Shown here: in pieces, positions 33,188-45,868 of the stretch
Numbering within the stretch: position 1 is the first letter of the stretch
How the letters are laid out: the number at the start of each line of letters is the position of its first letter
NCBI RefSeq assembly: GCF_954871325.1
Contig: NC_088778.1
Location: 30,241,120 to 30,305,119 of the forward strand
Reading direction: 5' to 3'
Source: Gordionus sp. m RMFG-2023
Lineage: Eukaryota > Nematomorpha > Gordioida > Chordodea > Parachordodidae
Length of the DNA stretch: 64,000 nucleotides
Position numbers and translations under genes: made by a program
The notes under the pieces: generated by a model
Database searches by the model: none
What the model was told of the DNA's origin: nothing
Seen by the model: only the letters and a program-made list of their open reading frames with translations

Positions 33188-35548
33188 TAGTTTATATATA
33201 TATACTATATCTTAAAGATGACATAATTGATATTTATATTGATTATAATTATGATAATTATATAATATTTTTTTCATATACAATTAGTTTAAAAAAATAA
33301 ATAATGAAAACGGGTAAACGAGATAGTATATATATAAGAGGGTATCTGATATTTTACTTAAGAGGGAAGGGGGGGGGGAGTGGAGATTTGAAATTTTACG
33401 GTTTAGATAAATGTATTTAATCCCATTCCCTAAATAGACTAAAATATTAATAATTTTATTGAGAAAAATTTAAATATTTATATTCTTTTTTATTTATTTT
33501 TTTTAGTTATATAGTAAAAGTAATTGTAATATAGCTTCCTTCGAAAAGCATTAAATTTTAATGAGTTTTTTTTAAAGTATAATAAAGTGTACTATAATAA
33601 TTTTTTTACTTTTTTTTACTATCAATTTGAATTATCAATAAAAAAAAAAGGAAGAAAAGTTTTTGAAGTTGATATCCTGTAATTTTGTTGGATTTTTGAG
33701 AAATAGATTACTAACTGATATCCTTCCCCCCTTTAAATTGTTAAACTGGAGTGGAAAAAAAATCAACTATTTTAAAAAAATCATATTCATAACCAATTTT
33801 CAACAAATATCACCTTAAAACAAGGGTCAGATCAAAAAAAATTGAGAATGTTCAAGAAGGATTTTTGATCTTGCCTAAAATTCCAAATCGTTTTTTTTGC
33901 CTTCTGCGTTTTTTTTTGCATATAAAAAAATAACTTTCATTATATTAATCCTTAAATTTCTTTAAAAAAATCTTCAATTTTATTCATTTCCAAAGGATAT
34001 TTTTTGCTCAAAATTTTGGGTAAAAAAAATATATTCACATTTATAAATTTTTTTGAAATCCCTTGCTTAAACATACAAGACCTTCAAAGTATAATGAATG
34101 GTTTTTTCTAATAATTAAACTCTTACCAAAAATAAATATATTGTACTTCGAATAGTGCCTAATTGGATTTTAAAGGAAAACACGAATAGATATCTAGCAA
34201 CATATTTTTGAATTTAGTTGTTCGAATAAAAAGGATATTTTGAATATTGTTTACATTTTAAAAGAAAAGGTGAAGAAACAAATAATCTTATTCCATTAAA
34301 TTAAGTAACAAATTTTAATTAAAGTGTTAAAATAATAATAAAATTTATATATATAATTTTTTTTTTATATATAATCTATTTTTTTTTTCCGATAATCAAT
34401 AATCTCCGTTAAATAATTTTTTGTTACCTTTTGACGCGCATAAAATTATATTTAGCTGTTGTCGTATATATATGATTTATTGAATAACGTTGTCATTTAG
34501 TAAATCGAAATCCGAATTCCGTTATAATAATGCTTTTAAGAATTTTAAAGGTCATGCCACATAAGTCCTACGACAATCAAGGTGTATAAAATATCTCTTT
34601 TCACCATACCTTTCCCTTCAATTGGGATTAACTAAATTTGTTTTTCAAGTTTTATGGAAGTGATAAATTTTCATAAATATTTCAGATACATTATTGTAGG
34701 GTAATTTTATACAATCTCATATCGAGAATACTTACATCTTCTTATATGTTTGCATGTTTCTGATTTAACACAAAATTTTGTAAGTTGCTTGATATTACAC
34801 ATTTATGGTAATGTAATTTGGATTGTCTCTTTAACATATCCCGGCTACATTTTTGAAACAAATCAGAGAACAATTTATTTAAAAAATTTGCAAAAAAAAA
34901 GAAGTTTACTATATATGGTATATACATTTTAAAGACATTTTTATGTAATAAAAACAAATAGTCGCTATGATATGCTTATATAGCTTCATAAGCTGGATGG
35001 AGGAAGGAACGAGGCTCACCTTCCTTTAGGAAATTTTCCTATATTAAATCTCATCTTAAGCTGATAAAAATTATCTGCACCCTCTCTTCCCAATCCCACC
35101 CACATCTACCTCCCAAATTTCAGCAATCTAAGTAAAGTTAATAATTTTTTAACACAACCACATCTCCGGGAAATTTGTTTTTTTATAACAATCTAAATGT
35201 AATTTAATAATCTTTTAAAATTTTAAAATAATGACCATAAATAACTTCTTTTTTTTAGCATTTTTTATATTAAATAGAAAAAGAAGTATACTCAACCAAT
35301 GGCCGGCAAAAAAGCGGTGTCCCTGAAGCCTTCCAAATAAAAATTTATTTAACTAAAGAATTTTTAATTAAATTTTAATTAAAACTCTTCACAAGTAATG
35401 TCAAGCAATATCTAGGTTTTTTTTTGATAGTAAAATAATCATATCATATAATCCAAATAGTTTTACCAAAATAAAAATAAATGTCATTTGTTAATGGAAT
35501 TTATAATGATATTAAAAATATGATGGCAGGAAGAAAAATTTAATGAGC

Positions 35549-35640
35549 CGGGGTAGACTTTTCATAAAATTATAAGAGATTGGGCAACTTGTGCAGAAAT
35601 TTTTAACGGGCCGAAACGGTCCGGGCTTTACAGATCTTAG
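35549..35640. repeat. GC-rich GGGCCG-type repeat
   Basis: GAGCCGGGGTAGAC, GGGCCGAAACGGTCCGGGC. Short and without clear ends. Similar patches are seen at 11640-11745, 42130-42175, 56458-56580 and 60393-60475. Confidence 0.4.
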
Positions 35641-38234
35641 CGGCCATAATATCAAAATTTAAATCTGTTGTTACAATTGAAATTTTGAAGTGAACCAAAT
35701 ATATTTTGTATAATATTTAATTTATATGTAATTAAATATGATAGTTAACCTTTAAGCATTCTCAAAAAATTTGAATCAGCGAGGCATCCTCTATTTCTAA
35801 AAACATTTATAGCCACACACTAAGAAATATTTCCAGCACTGGAAAATACTGATATGCTATATCACTTTTATCCTAATATAATCATTAAATATAAAAATTC
35901 TGATATCAATTTTTTTATTATCTTAAATTATTCTTAGTTTGATGAATGCTAAAATTGTTTATCTTTTTTTTTTCACATACTCTGTGTGCGGGAAGAGGGA
36001 GAATAGGAAAGTAAAATTTTAATCTTTCTATTTTTATTTAACCTACGATCGGGTCATGAATTGCAAAATAAAATGCGTTCATTTTAATTTGTAAAGGGAT
36101 AAATTCGGATATGGGATTATTTATCTTTGATCATAATTTAAAAACCAAATGGCAAGTGAAATATTTATATAAAAATGTATCTAATAATAGAAACAGGGTA
36201 AAGCGATTGGAAGGGGTAACAATGTTAACGAGAATAACTTTTTGACCCTTGATCATATATTACCTTAAATTTGGTGTGAAGATGAATTTTCATATCTAAT
36301 TTTTTTTAAATCTATGTTTATCTTTTGAAGATCATTCATTGGCTTTATATTTGATTTTTTTAAATAAAGCTTAAAATTTCTTGTTTGAATATATAAAATT
36401 ATATTAGAAATATTTTAATAGTTATGTAAAAAGGACAAAACACATTCGAATGTTAGCACCGCTATTCTAGTTCATGCTAAATACGGCTATTCTCCAATTA
36501 AATGATTCCATAAAATAACCAAATAAAATGATATTTTCATGGTTAAGGGGTAGAATGAAAAGTTTGAATTTTTATAAATGAATAAATTCTGATGTAATAT
36601 ATAATATAAAAAATTGGCTTCAAAGGATTATATATATATAAAAAATTTAAATGTAAGAAATTATTAGTTGCTTATATTATTGCCCAAAAGTTTTGATTTA
36701 AAAAAAAAACTCTAATAAATGATATCTTTTAAAATATCTATTCAATTTTCTATTTAATTTAATTGAAATCTTACAAAATTTATGAAATCCAAGATGAGCG
36801 GCGCCTGAATCCCTATCTGGATTTATAATAAATAAATATATAAACCTGTCACCAAAATTTTATCTCATAATACTTATCTATTAGGAGATAGATCTATTTT
36901 GGGGTGGGTTGGAACAGTTGACTATAAAATTTTGTCTGAAAAAGAAATGTAAAATAACATCTGTTATGTTAGTTTTGGTTGGCTGGATTTAAGAATTGGG
37001 AGGGAAGGAGTTTAATTTTGTAATATATGCTTATTAATGGGTATAATCTAAAAGCTTAAATTTTAGTGTTTTAGTCTTATATATAATTAATAAGTTGGGA
37101 AGGGCCACTTTAGCTAATGCTTATTTGAATAAAAAAAAGATGGCCAAACATAGTTTTTAGCCGAGAACTAACAAACTCAGCCTCGAGGTTCTTCTTGAAA
37201 ACATTCAATGCTTTTTTTGTTACCATTGTAGATTGAGAGGAATTTGCCAATTTTAGACATTATTCAATTATACTTCTAATATACAAAGATAGCTTGTTCA
37301 GGGTAGATTAAGGCATTATTAAGACAAATAAAAGATTCAGAAATATTCTAAATTTCCCGTTATATATATAGGCTTATTTTTTTAAATGGGAAAATATTAT
37401 CTTAAATGCGTGTAATACAAAATAGAATTCCATTTTACAAGAAAACTTTTAATTTCTTTATTAAAGCGATAAAGATTATAAATATAATTATTGTGTATTT
37501 CAATTACGTTATTTTCCCTATATTGACATGATAGCAATCAAATTAATATTGTAATGTCAATTTATATGAACATTTACATTCGTATTTATTATCTTGCATG
37601 GAAGGAACAACATAAGTTAAAGTCATTGAATTAAACTTGAGTATTATTATTAATTTATAAGTATTTTTAAACTCTTGTTATTTTTGATGTTGAGAAGGTG
37701 TTTAAGATTCCAGATATTGGTGATTGTGAAATTACTATAATTTTTGCGCCTTCTAAAAAAGGGAGTAGAAAGATTTATTTCCAACCATTATTGAAATGTA
37801 AACTATATTATTATGTAACCTAGTAGGAGATTATGTGGTGGATTCTAAGGAAAGAGAGCTCTAATGGAATTATACTATATTTCCTACTGTAGAAACTGAA
37901 AAGAATAGAATGCTAATGGTTGTTTGAATACAATGTGATGAGAAAATAAAATTTTTATAAATTTGCAATAATTAAAACTTTATTGCTTAAAATTTTGGCT
38001 TAAGACTTTCCGAGAAATTACATAATTTTAAATTCGGCAACGCCTACGTTAAAACTATTTGTTTTAATTTATATTCCCTTTTTATTATTAAAATCACTAT
38101 AAATTAACAAACTAAATAAATAAAAGTTATTAAAATGATAAATAAAATTTTGTTTTTATTTCAAAAAATTAAATTACATCTCCCTTATTAACAGAAATAA
38201 AATAAAATGAGCGAAATTTAACCAATTTGTAGAA

Positions 38235-38450
38235 TTGAAATACAAGAAAATATTAAAGAGAGTATACATACCAATCGTATCCGACACAACCGGTTTTTTT
38301 GGCAATCATGCCCTAACCTTCTTCAAATCCCTTGGTAAAAAAATCCGCGCCATCACTGGTGACCCACAGGAAGGCTTCTATCTCAGACACCGCATATCTA
38401 TTGATGTATGCAGATCTAACTGCATTGCCATCCACGGCTCTCTTTCTTGA
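38235..38450 (+). mobile_element. LINE reverse transcriptase C-terminal fragment
   Basis: A 71-codon frame reading YIPIVSDTTGFFGNHALTFF, KSLGKKIRAITGDPQEGFYL, RHRISIDVCRSNCIAIHGSL-stop. This pattern (PIV.DT.GF.G..A..F...LG..I...TGD...FYLR.RIS....R.N....HGS) is the typical C-terminal end of non-LTR retrotransposon ORF2 proteins. Only this 3' end remains, as expected from 5'-truncated LINE insertion. No A-tail is obvious, but the element is followed by AT-rich DNA. Confidence 0.65.
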
Positions 38451-39491
38451 CCTCCTCCCACCCAACATACAATTTACTATACTAATTTTTTTTTTTTTAT
38501 TATACAGATTTTTATATAGATTTTAATTTATAAAATAGTTTACATGATATTTTTAATATATATTTTTAAATTACGTATATATGTTTTACTTTTAACGTTC
38601 AATGTATTATTTTAAAATTGATTTTTAAATAAATAGTGTAATGAGCTAAAAAAATATAAAAAAAATACTCATTTCAGCTATTAAACCATTATATATTTGA
38701 AAGTAAATTGAAGAAGCTTGATAAAAATATATTATATTTATTTTAAATTTTCATTATTTTAAGTTTAAAAATATTACTTTATATAATTAAAACAATAACT
38801 AAAAATGGATATTAATTTTTCTTTTTTTAATAGCCAATATTTTGATCTAACAATAAAGCAAATAGCATATTATACGATTATTGAAGTTAAGGCTCGGCTA
38901 TAAAAAAAAATTAATAAAAATTGAAATTTATCTTTTACGTTTCTTCAAAAAGTGATTTAGTATTGGTTTTTTTAGAATTTAGTTCATTTTGGTGATATCG
39001 AAATTTTTTTATTGTAACTTTTATTGAGATCTATATAATAACTTATAAAATCGACGCAATAAATGACTAACTATAAAAAGATAATTTATACATCTTTAAT
39101 CTGAGGTTTTTTAATCTATAATCAAAAATAGACTTTCATAAAATCAAACTTTGCTACTTTGTTGAGGGGTAAACCATCATTACAAAGCATATTTCTGTTA
39201 ATTATTGCGAGCAATCTACTTCATCTGAAATCACCACAAGATATTAAAATTATATATATCTTTAAATCATTTTAATATACTACACCACAAAGGTTATATT
39301 TTCTGAAATCATTAAAATATTAAAATTAGATATATATTAAGATGATTAAAACACATTTAATAAGATGAAGGTACCATCAATGCAATGTTCTTCTTCATCT
39401 AATCTTATTTAAAAATTTCCATGCACCTTGATATGACTGGAGGAGATGGTATCAATCGATTTCCCAATTATTAGGTTCAATTGGTTTGATA

Positions 39492-39675
39492 TAGTGTTGC
39501 TATAAAAGGCTCAATTTGAGATTTTTAAAAACGGCTAACTCAACATTATAGCCAGGAAAATATTGCCTAAGCGTAGATATTTTGCTAATAGATGTTCAAT
39601 CCTATGTATCTATGAGAAAAATCTTTTAAACTTGTATAATATTTTTCTAGATAAAATATTGAGTTAGCCGTTTTC
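39492..39675. repeat. Family A MITE, copy A10
   Basis: TAGTGTTGCTATAAAAGGCTC to ATTGAGTTAGCCGTTTTCTAG. The right terminal hairpin is missing. Confidence 0.75.
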
Positions 39676-39955
39676 TAGGTTTTAATTTTAAAATATTCGT
39701 TGTTTTTGAATCTAATGATAAAAATGATATTACAAAAAAAATGTTACGAGCCTTCAAATTAATTCAATTTTAAACCAGAAAATTTGATGTTTGATGATCA
39801 AAATTTTAAGGTCCAATAAAAAAAATCAATAGTAAAAAAATAACAAATGCATATTTTTGTTTTATTGAATGAATTTATGGATGTCTCAATAACTTAATAA
39901 TCTTGGGATATCAGAATAAATCGCAAAGGTGCGCGCGAAAAAATCACATTATACT

Positions 39956-40168
39956 CAGTGTTGTTAACCGGCTCGTTTTGAGCCGATTTTTAAAACGGTT
40001 AACTCAATATTTCGTCCAGAATAATATTACGCAAGCCTGAAGATTTTGTTTGTAGGAGGAACAAGCTATTAGCGAAATCTCGAGATTTAGGCAATATTTT
40101 TCCGGATAAAATATTGAGTTGGCCGTATTTAAAAATCGGCTTAAAAACGGGCCGTTTTAACAACACTA
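39956..40168. repeat. Family A MITE, copy A11
   Basis: CAGTGTTGTTAACCGGCTCG to GGGCCGTTTTAACAACACTA. Flanks ATTATACT and GTTATACT: an 8-bp target duplication with one mismatch. Confidence 0.88.
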
Positions 40169-40291
40169 GTTATACTAGAACATAGTAATTATGAAACATA
40201 GCTCTTCTTATTAAAAATAATCCACAAAAGTTAATTTACGATAATTAGATATAATATTCAAAGATGGGGGGTTTTTTTTATGAGGGAATTG

Positions 40292-40917
40292 TCAACCATT
40301 TTTCTCCAAATCTTCCTCAGTTTCTTCTTCGATGCTTTCCCGGCTACTCTTTTCCCATTTGAGTTTAAAATAGCTCAAAAGTAATTTAGCATTATCCAAT
40401 GCGGTGTCTTTGCTCGTGGTCAAGCCCAATTTTTTGCACCTTTTGACGCATTTGAGATCGTTGTGAAACTGTGTAATTTGATCGGCAGAAGGCAGTTTTA
40501 AATTATCGGTCTCCTCCTTGCGACTATCCTCGTCATCTCGGATATTACAGGACTTAGAATTTAAATTATTTTCATCATTACTACAAGATTGAACAAATAA
40601 AGGGTTTTGGGGATAAGTTACAGCCTTATAGATGAGACTAGAAGTGGAATCCTGATCTATACAATTGGTCGCTGTCGGAATCGATTTGTCATCATCAATG
40701 AAGCGTGTGAGCATTTTTGTAGGCACGGATAAATATTGTTTAGACTTTTTACCCTGAAAACTGTTAGGAGCCTCATGCAACTTTTTAGCATTTTTATTAA
40801 AGGATGATTTTTTAGAGGAATGGGTTTTCGTGACATGTTTACCTTTAAAATTCGGATCGATTTTGACAAATTCATTGAAAATTTGATTGGTTTTATGATC
40901 GATGGCAAAATCTCTTA
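40292..40917 (-). CDS. Gene 2 exon 3, C-terminal
   Basis: 207 codons plus stop. The acceptor is a long T tract ending TTTTTTTTAG|TA. The two leading bases complete a Val codon (G|TA) with exon 2, giving AEVRDFAIDHKTNQIF. It ends EEDLEKNG-stop. The only GT near the end (AATG|GTTGAC) is a weak donor, so the exon is taken as terminal. No AATAAA hexamer is seen in the next 90 bases, and a family A MITE begins about 120 bases downstream. Confidence 0.75.
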
Positions 40918-43143
40918 CTAAAAAAAATAAATAGAAAAAGAGTGATATATAAAAAATGTAAACATATATTTTTTTAAATTTGGGAAGGATTTTATGAAAC
41001 AGTAAGAAAAATATGCAATTTAAAATATAAATATTTATTAATTTATTTTCTGGGGGATTTTTTTTAGAAATTTTCTCTATATATGCTTTATTTTACAAAA
41101 CTAAATTATAAAACACTTGTGATATATTAAAAAATCAGGAGTGACAAGTGATGAGTTTATCTATAGTATTTTAATTCATGATGATAAGGTAAACTACTTT
41201 CAAAGTGTCGCTACGAATGCTTACCTCTGGATCGCTTAAATAGTTAACAATTTTTAAATTATTTTTAAAAAAAAACCTTCAGCTTCAATGCCGAACTCTG
41301 GTCTATTAATCATTATTGTATTTTCAAGATCTCCTACATGTGTTAGATCACTCAATTCACTATTTAGATCATAATGACCGTTTGATAATTCTGCAGTACC
41401 GTTAAATCTTAGTGGATCAGATGGTTTTGCGATATATTGCTCCTTTGGTACAATACAGTTGCCTTTAGTCATAACTATTTCGTTGTTGTCATCGTTCGAA
41501 GTTTCTGAAATTGAACTTTGGGGCAGATACAAGTCCTTAGGATAGGAGTTATATCCGGAATCCCATTTCAGTAGTGACCGATTATTAGTAACATGACCAT
41601 TTTCTTCAAATGAACTTTCCATTTCAAAAGATACGGTTAAACTCTATAATTGTTTTTTTTCCCCCGATTAAATATATAATTAGTTTTATGATAGTAATCA
41701 CAATGAGAGACCTACCTTCAGCCCGGACTAAATCCCTTGGTATACAACTAGTGTTGTTAAACGGCTCGTTTTGAGCCGATTTTTAAAAACGGCTAACTCG
41801 ATATTTTAGCCAGAAAAAAATGTTGCCTAAGCCTCGAGTTTTCGAGGATATATGTCTAGACCTTTGTTCCTTCTATGAACAAAATCTTCAGGCTTGCGTA
41901 ATATTTTTCTGGATAAAATATTTGAGTTAACCATTTTTTAAAAATCGGCTCAAAACGAGCCTTTTACAATACTATATACAACTCTGAAAACTAAAAAAAA
42001 AGCTTACGTCGCTGACCCATAAAACATTAACTGCTCATATTTTTGATAATAACTATTTATTTCTAAATTAATAAATAAATAGAGAAAGAAAGAAAGAAAG
42101 AAAAGAAAGAACTAAATTTTTAAAAAAAATACGGGCTCGGACCGAAGAAAAAAAATAATAGATCCGGGCTAGGAAGTCATGAAAATAGCATTTTTTTTTC
42201 CAAATTCGAAACAGAGCTTAAAATTTCAATCACTGGAGGACTCCTGAAATATAATTCCCATTGGCCCTAATGTTAAAGTTAAAAGATAAGAACCTATAAA
42301 AGTTATAAGAAAAAAAATATATAATATATTAAGAATATATTTTTTAATATATACTCTGACTTCCTCGTTTGAACTCGCGTTGCTTTGCGCGTCGATATGA
42401 TCTCCGCTTAATTTCCCGGCATTGGTTAATTTAATGGTTGATGATGGATTTGTGACATCTGTTTCTTGGTTGGTATTTACGTTAATTATATTTCGATCGA
42501 TTTGAATATTAAATATATCAACTTGGGGTAAGTTCCCCGAATTTGACGAGTTACAAGGAGAACGAATTATATTTGAGTTGTCGAGGCATGTTCCTTTAGA
42601 ATGTCTCATTGGTTGATTATAGTCATTCGTAGATGTATTGCCATTCAAGATCGACTCTATTCCATTGGCTGAACCATTCTCAAATGTAACGACATCAGGA
42701 ATGGATATTTTATTGCCTACAGTTTCATGGCAATCACCAAGATTATTAACTTTACTAGACTTTATTTGAAGATCGGTAATATTAACATTTTTATCGTGAT
42801 TCATATAATCGCTATCGTGACTGTTTTCTTGATTATTTATTGTATTTTCGTGATCGCGAAAGGGGTGGATTATGTTAGAAATGCGCGGTGCAATTTCTTG
42901 AGAAAATCCATCGTCAGTAAGGTCATTTGCGGAAGAAGAATCGTGGGAAGCATCTCTCTCATTTCTATTCGATGATAAGAACGAAAGATTTAATCTGGCT
43001 GTAACGGATTCCCTCTCGATGTGAGATCTCAGAATCCAAATATTTTTGCATTGGCTCTCCAAAGATTCGTAGTCAAGGTTATGGGTATCGTTTCCGGGAT
43101 AATTTGTGGTTGTATCGTTTATATGGTTGGAATTAAAATGCAT
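40292..43143 (-). CDS. Unrecognised Asn/Ser/Asp-rich protein, three exons (gene 2)
   Basis: Predicted 593-residue protein from complement(42355..43143, 41277..41643, 40292..40917); all three junctions keep phase. I do not recognise the family. The ATG at 43143 (AATAAATGC) directly follows an in-frame TAA, which supports it as the start. The N-terminal half is hydrophilic, low-complexity and apparently disordered, apart from a short structured-looking stretch CKNIWILRSHIERESV at about 32-47. The third exon has a better-formed segment, RDFAIDHKTNQIFNEFVKID, and a helical Lys-rich C-terminal part (QITQFHNDLKCVKRCKKLG, then DNAKLLLSYFKLKWE) followed by an acidic tail EEETEEDLEKNG. No signal peptide or membrane segment is seen. 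It could be a scaffold or adaptor, but that is a guess from composition. It could also be the 3' part of gene 3: an in-phase AG exists inside exon 1, though its pyrimidine tract is poor. Confidence 0.7.
41277..41643 (-). CDS. Gene 2 exon 2
   Basis: 122 codons plus one base. The acceptor is ACAATTATAG|AGT, phase 0, matching exon 1. The frame reads SLTVSFEMESSFEENG and ends NRPEFGIEAE. The donor is GAAG|GTTTTT, phase 1; its T-run is unusual but the next exon fits exactly. The intron upstream (711 bp) carries an intact family A MITE. Confidence 0.7.
41749..41974. repeat. Family A MITE, copy A12 (perfect target duplication)
   Basis: TAGTGTTGTTAAACGGCTCG to GAGCCTTTTACAATACTA, inside gene 2 intron 1. 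It is flanked on both sides by TATACAAC (41741-41748 and 41975-41982), a perfect 8-bp duplication typical of hAT elements. Confidence 0.92.
42355..43143 (-). CDS. Gene 2 exon 1
   Basis: Residues 1-263. The open frame is far longer than neighbouring ones and more GC-rich than the flanks, with acid/Asn/Ser-rich composition. Two donors are possible, both phase 0: AGA|GTATAT (used here) and GAA|GTCAGA six bases earlier. GTATAT is also used by NIM1K exon 4. Confidence 0.7.
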
Positions 43144-43799
43144 TTATTATAATAAATCACGTTTGTATTCGACCCCCGCTTACTAGGGTTAAATGGATCG
43201 GGTTTGTATTTAGCGCGATGGATCAAAAAGGGGAAGGGAGGTATGGTTTTTTTTAAAATATAAAATCAAATCGCGATACGACGACACTCATAAAATTGTG
43301 TACATGTATAGAACAATTTGCGGAGATAAACGATTTGTACAAAAAAAAGGTTGATAAATAGATAGCGTCCTTTGGTATTTGTGATAATAATAGTAACGGA
43401 ACTCTCGGGCTAAAAAATTTATATAACGGCAGTGATATCCGGTGTTATTAACCTAAAATTATATATATATAAATTGATTAGATGTACAGCTTTAATAAAA
43501 ATGGCATAACTTAAAAAAAATTAAAAATCTTGGGAGAGTTAAATCTCGAATTCGCTAAAAACAATTTTTCGCACAATAAATAATTTTCGGGATGATCACC
43601 AAATATTCGGCATTAGTTCCCCCTTCCCTACTCCTTCCATATTTTTAAAAATATTTTGTTTAGCGTATTAATAGTATATACATAAGAATTAAATTATAGG
43701 TTCTCACCTCTATCCAGGGGCTTAAAATATAGGCGTTCATAAAAAAGTAAAAAAATGTCAAAAAAAAAGGATTTTAAGTGTCCAAATATTCCTAGAAGT

Positions 43800-43938
43800 T
43801 AGTGTTATTTTAAACGGCAAGAGTTTGGGTCGATTTTTAAAAAACGGCCTGATTAAAATTTTAGCCAAATTTAATATTGAGTAAGCCTGGAAATTTTGAT
43901 CATAGAGGGGGCAGAAAGATTTGGACCTTTGATTTTTT
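43800..43938. repeat. Family A MITE, left part (A13)
   Basis: TAGTGTTATTTTAAACGGC, TTTAGCCAAATTTAATATTG, then GAAAGATTTGGACC. The right arm is absent. Confidence 0.68.
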
Positions 43939-44009
43939 TATAACGATATTATAATTTAAATCTAAACATATCTATATGCTACAATTTAAAATTGCCCGAT
44001 TAGCTGATC

Positions 44010-44254
44010 GTCGGCCTAGAATTGATGCTCCACTTGCGCAAATGTTCAAAATGAGAAAATCAAAATTAAAGTTTAAAATCGAATCTAGGAAAAGCTTATT
44101 GATCAATTTTGACAGAGCTTATAACTTTGACAAAAATTAATATTTTTTAATCTAGTTTTTATTTTTATATTTATTGGGAACAAATAAGTTATTATCCACT
44201 TCTAACTCAAAAATTTTGAAAATGTCGAGTGGAGCACTCCAATTCTAGACCGAC
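44010..44254. repeat. Family B MITE, copy B1
   Basis: Inverted ends GTCGGCCTAGAATTGATGC and GCACTCCAATTCTAGACCGAC. The interior is colinear with the copy at 49.56 kb (e.g. GAATCTAGGAAAAGCTTATT, AAGTTATTATCCACTTC). Confidence 0.75.
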
Positions 44255-44645
44255 AGGATTAGACAAAAAATTTTTTAACCTTCTTCTTAATGCTGGGAGA
44301 TTTAACTCAAAAAATATATTGTAAAGACGGGACATCATACTTTTCTCCCTTATTCGATGATATATGAAATCAGAAATCATGCCTATCTTATGAGGTGTGA
44401 TCCACAAAATTTACCTCTTTTTTTCGGGAATATTTAATTATTTTTATAAAAATACGTATATACAAACTATCTAATTATCCGTCAGCCCCGTCATTCTTGA
44501 CGGGCTATCAGTTAGTACATATATAATAAGTATCCTTTTTTTAAAAAAAACTCTGCCTTAATATAAAAAAACGTGGTATTTTTTTTGTATTTTTTTTGTG
44601 CAACATTGAATAAAGGACATTAATTCTTTTACATAAACTTTTAAG

Positions 44646-44872
44646 TAGTGTTGTTAAACGGCTCGTTTTGAGCCGATTTTTTAAAAACGGCTAACTCAAT
44701 ATTTTAGCCAGAAATATTGCATAAGCCTCGAGATTTCGATAACATATGTCTAGACCTTTGTTCCCTTCTATGAACAAAATCTTCAGGTTTGCATAATTTT
44801 TTTTTATGAATAAAATATTGAGTTAATCATTTTTAAAAAAATCGACTCAAAACGAGCCATTTAACAACACTA
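44646..44872. repeat. Family A MITE, copy A14
   Basis: Full-length, TAGTGTTGTTAAACGGCTCG to GAGCCATTTAACAACACTA; both arms intact. Confidence 0.9.
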
Positions 44873-45255
44873 CCCTTTAAAGGGAAACGAAACATTTATT
44901 TTCCTCTGGGCAAGATTAATAATTTGGGCATGATTCATAATAATGGTATTTCTAATAGATGTGTATCTTTAGTTTAATCGTTTTTTTTTATAAAACACTC
45001 TGTAATAATTGTTATTATTTAAATAATAAAACATCAATATTTCATAATTTCTTCATTCTCGTGGAAGGAGTTGAAAAGTGAACACTCATTAATTTGCTAT
45101 GGATGTAAATCGTAAATAAAAATGACGATCTAAGGATATCGAGTTCAAGATATTATTCTAAGTAAATTAGCACAGTTACACGTTGTTGCGAAGAATTATG
45201 AAAAAAATCAAGAAAATCGCTTAAAAGATATATCCACTTTTACCCCGAATTCTCA

Positions 45256-45385
45256 GCTATAAACCGGAATTCACAGTTAGTGCGAATTCGCAGGGTAAGA
45301 ATACAAAAAAAAATATATTTTGTATATTTGTATATTTTGCCACGAACGAGCTAAACTATGGTTTTAGCTGTAAATTAAAATAATA
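45256..45385. repeat. Family C foldback MITE, decayed copy C3
   Basis: GGAATTCACAGTTAGTGCG then AATTCGCAGGG at the left; the right arm GCCACGAACGAGCTAAACTATGG is much changed. Confidence 0.5.
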
Positions 45386-45868
45386 GTAATTATAAAAGAA
45401 AGGCTTAGGAAACTTTGAGATATACCGGAAGAAATGTAATTTAACTTTTAGGAAGTTTGATTCAAAATTAACTTATGATGGAAGGAATAGGAAAAAAATG
45501 GGTTATCTAAGATAAAAACTTTGGTTATTTAGTTCGTCATGATATCAAAATGAGATAGCCTTCAAAAAATGAATTTAAAAAAAAACTAAATTAGACAATT
45601 AAGCATTCCAATTAGACTTCCCTAGAATAAACTCGTTTTAGCGATTAAATCTGATCATTAACTTATGAATAATCCCGTTAAAATGAAAAGTTAAATCAAA
45701 CGGGCTGTAAAATTCCCTAAAAAATGTAATTACCCGAGATTACATATCTGGGGAAAAAAAACATATATTTCTCCTTCTTACCATTATTTTTTCAATACAC
45801 AATTTTTAATTTAAAAAAAAAGAAGCAATATGAGTGGGTCCATATCACTTATTGATAAAATTATAAAC

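Larger units (their letters stand above)
25438..40291. other. Region between NIM1K exon 1 and gene 2
   Basis: 14.9 kb with no supported gene. It may hold NIM1K 5' UTR exons and promoter. It contains family A, C and GC-rich repeats, a LINE remnant and the possible ORF at 28.9 kb. A GC-richer patch at 27160-27460 lacks a long frame. A 101-codon minus-strand frame at 31249-31554 shows no recognisable domain and is probably chance. Confidence 0.55.
43144..45868. other. Region between gene 2 and the last gene 3 exon found
   Basis: 2.7 kb with family A and B MITEs and no supported exon. It could hold the gene 3 terminus, the gene 2 promoter, or be an intron if genes 2 and 3 are one. A 66-codon minus-strand frame at 44207-44407 overlaps the family B element and is not supported. 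Confidence 0.5.

Noticed and set aside
40657-40908. 83-codon minus-strand frame
   Set aside because: Out of frame with gene 2 exon 3. The exon frame starts at the acceptor at 40917 and continues to the stop at 40292.
42727-42975. Plus-strand 82-codon frame
   Set aside because: Antisense of gene 2 exon 1.
44207-44407. 66-codon minus-strand frame as a possible gene 3 3' exon
   Set aside because: It overlaps a family B MITE and no acceptor gives the phase 2 continuation without an early stop.
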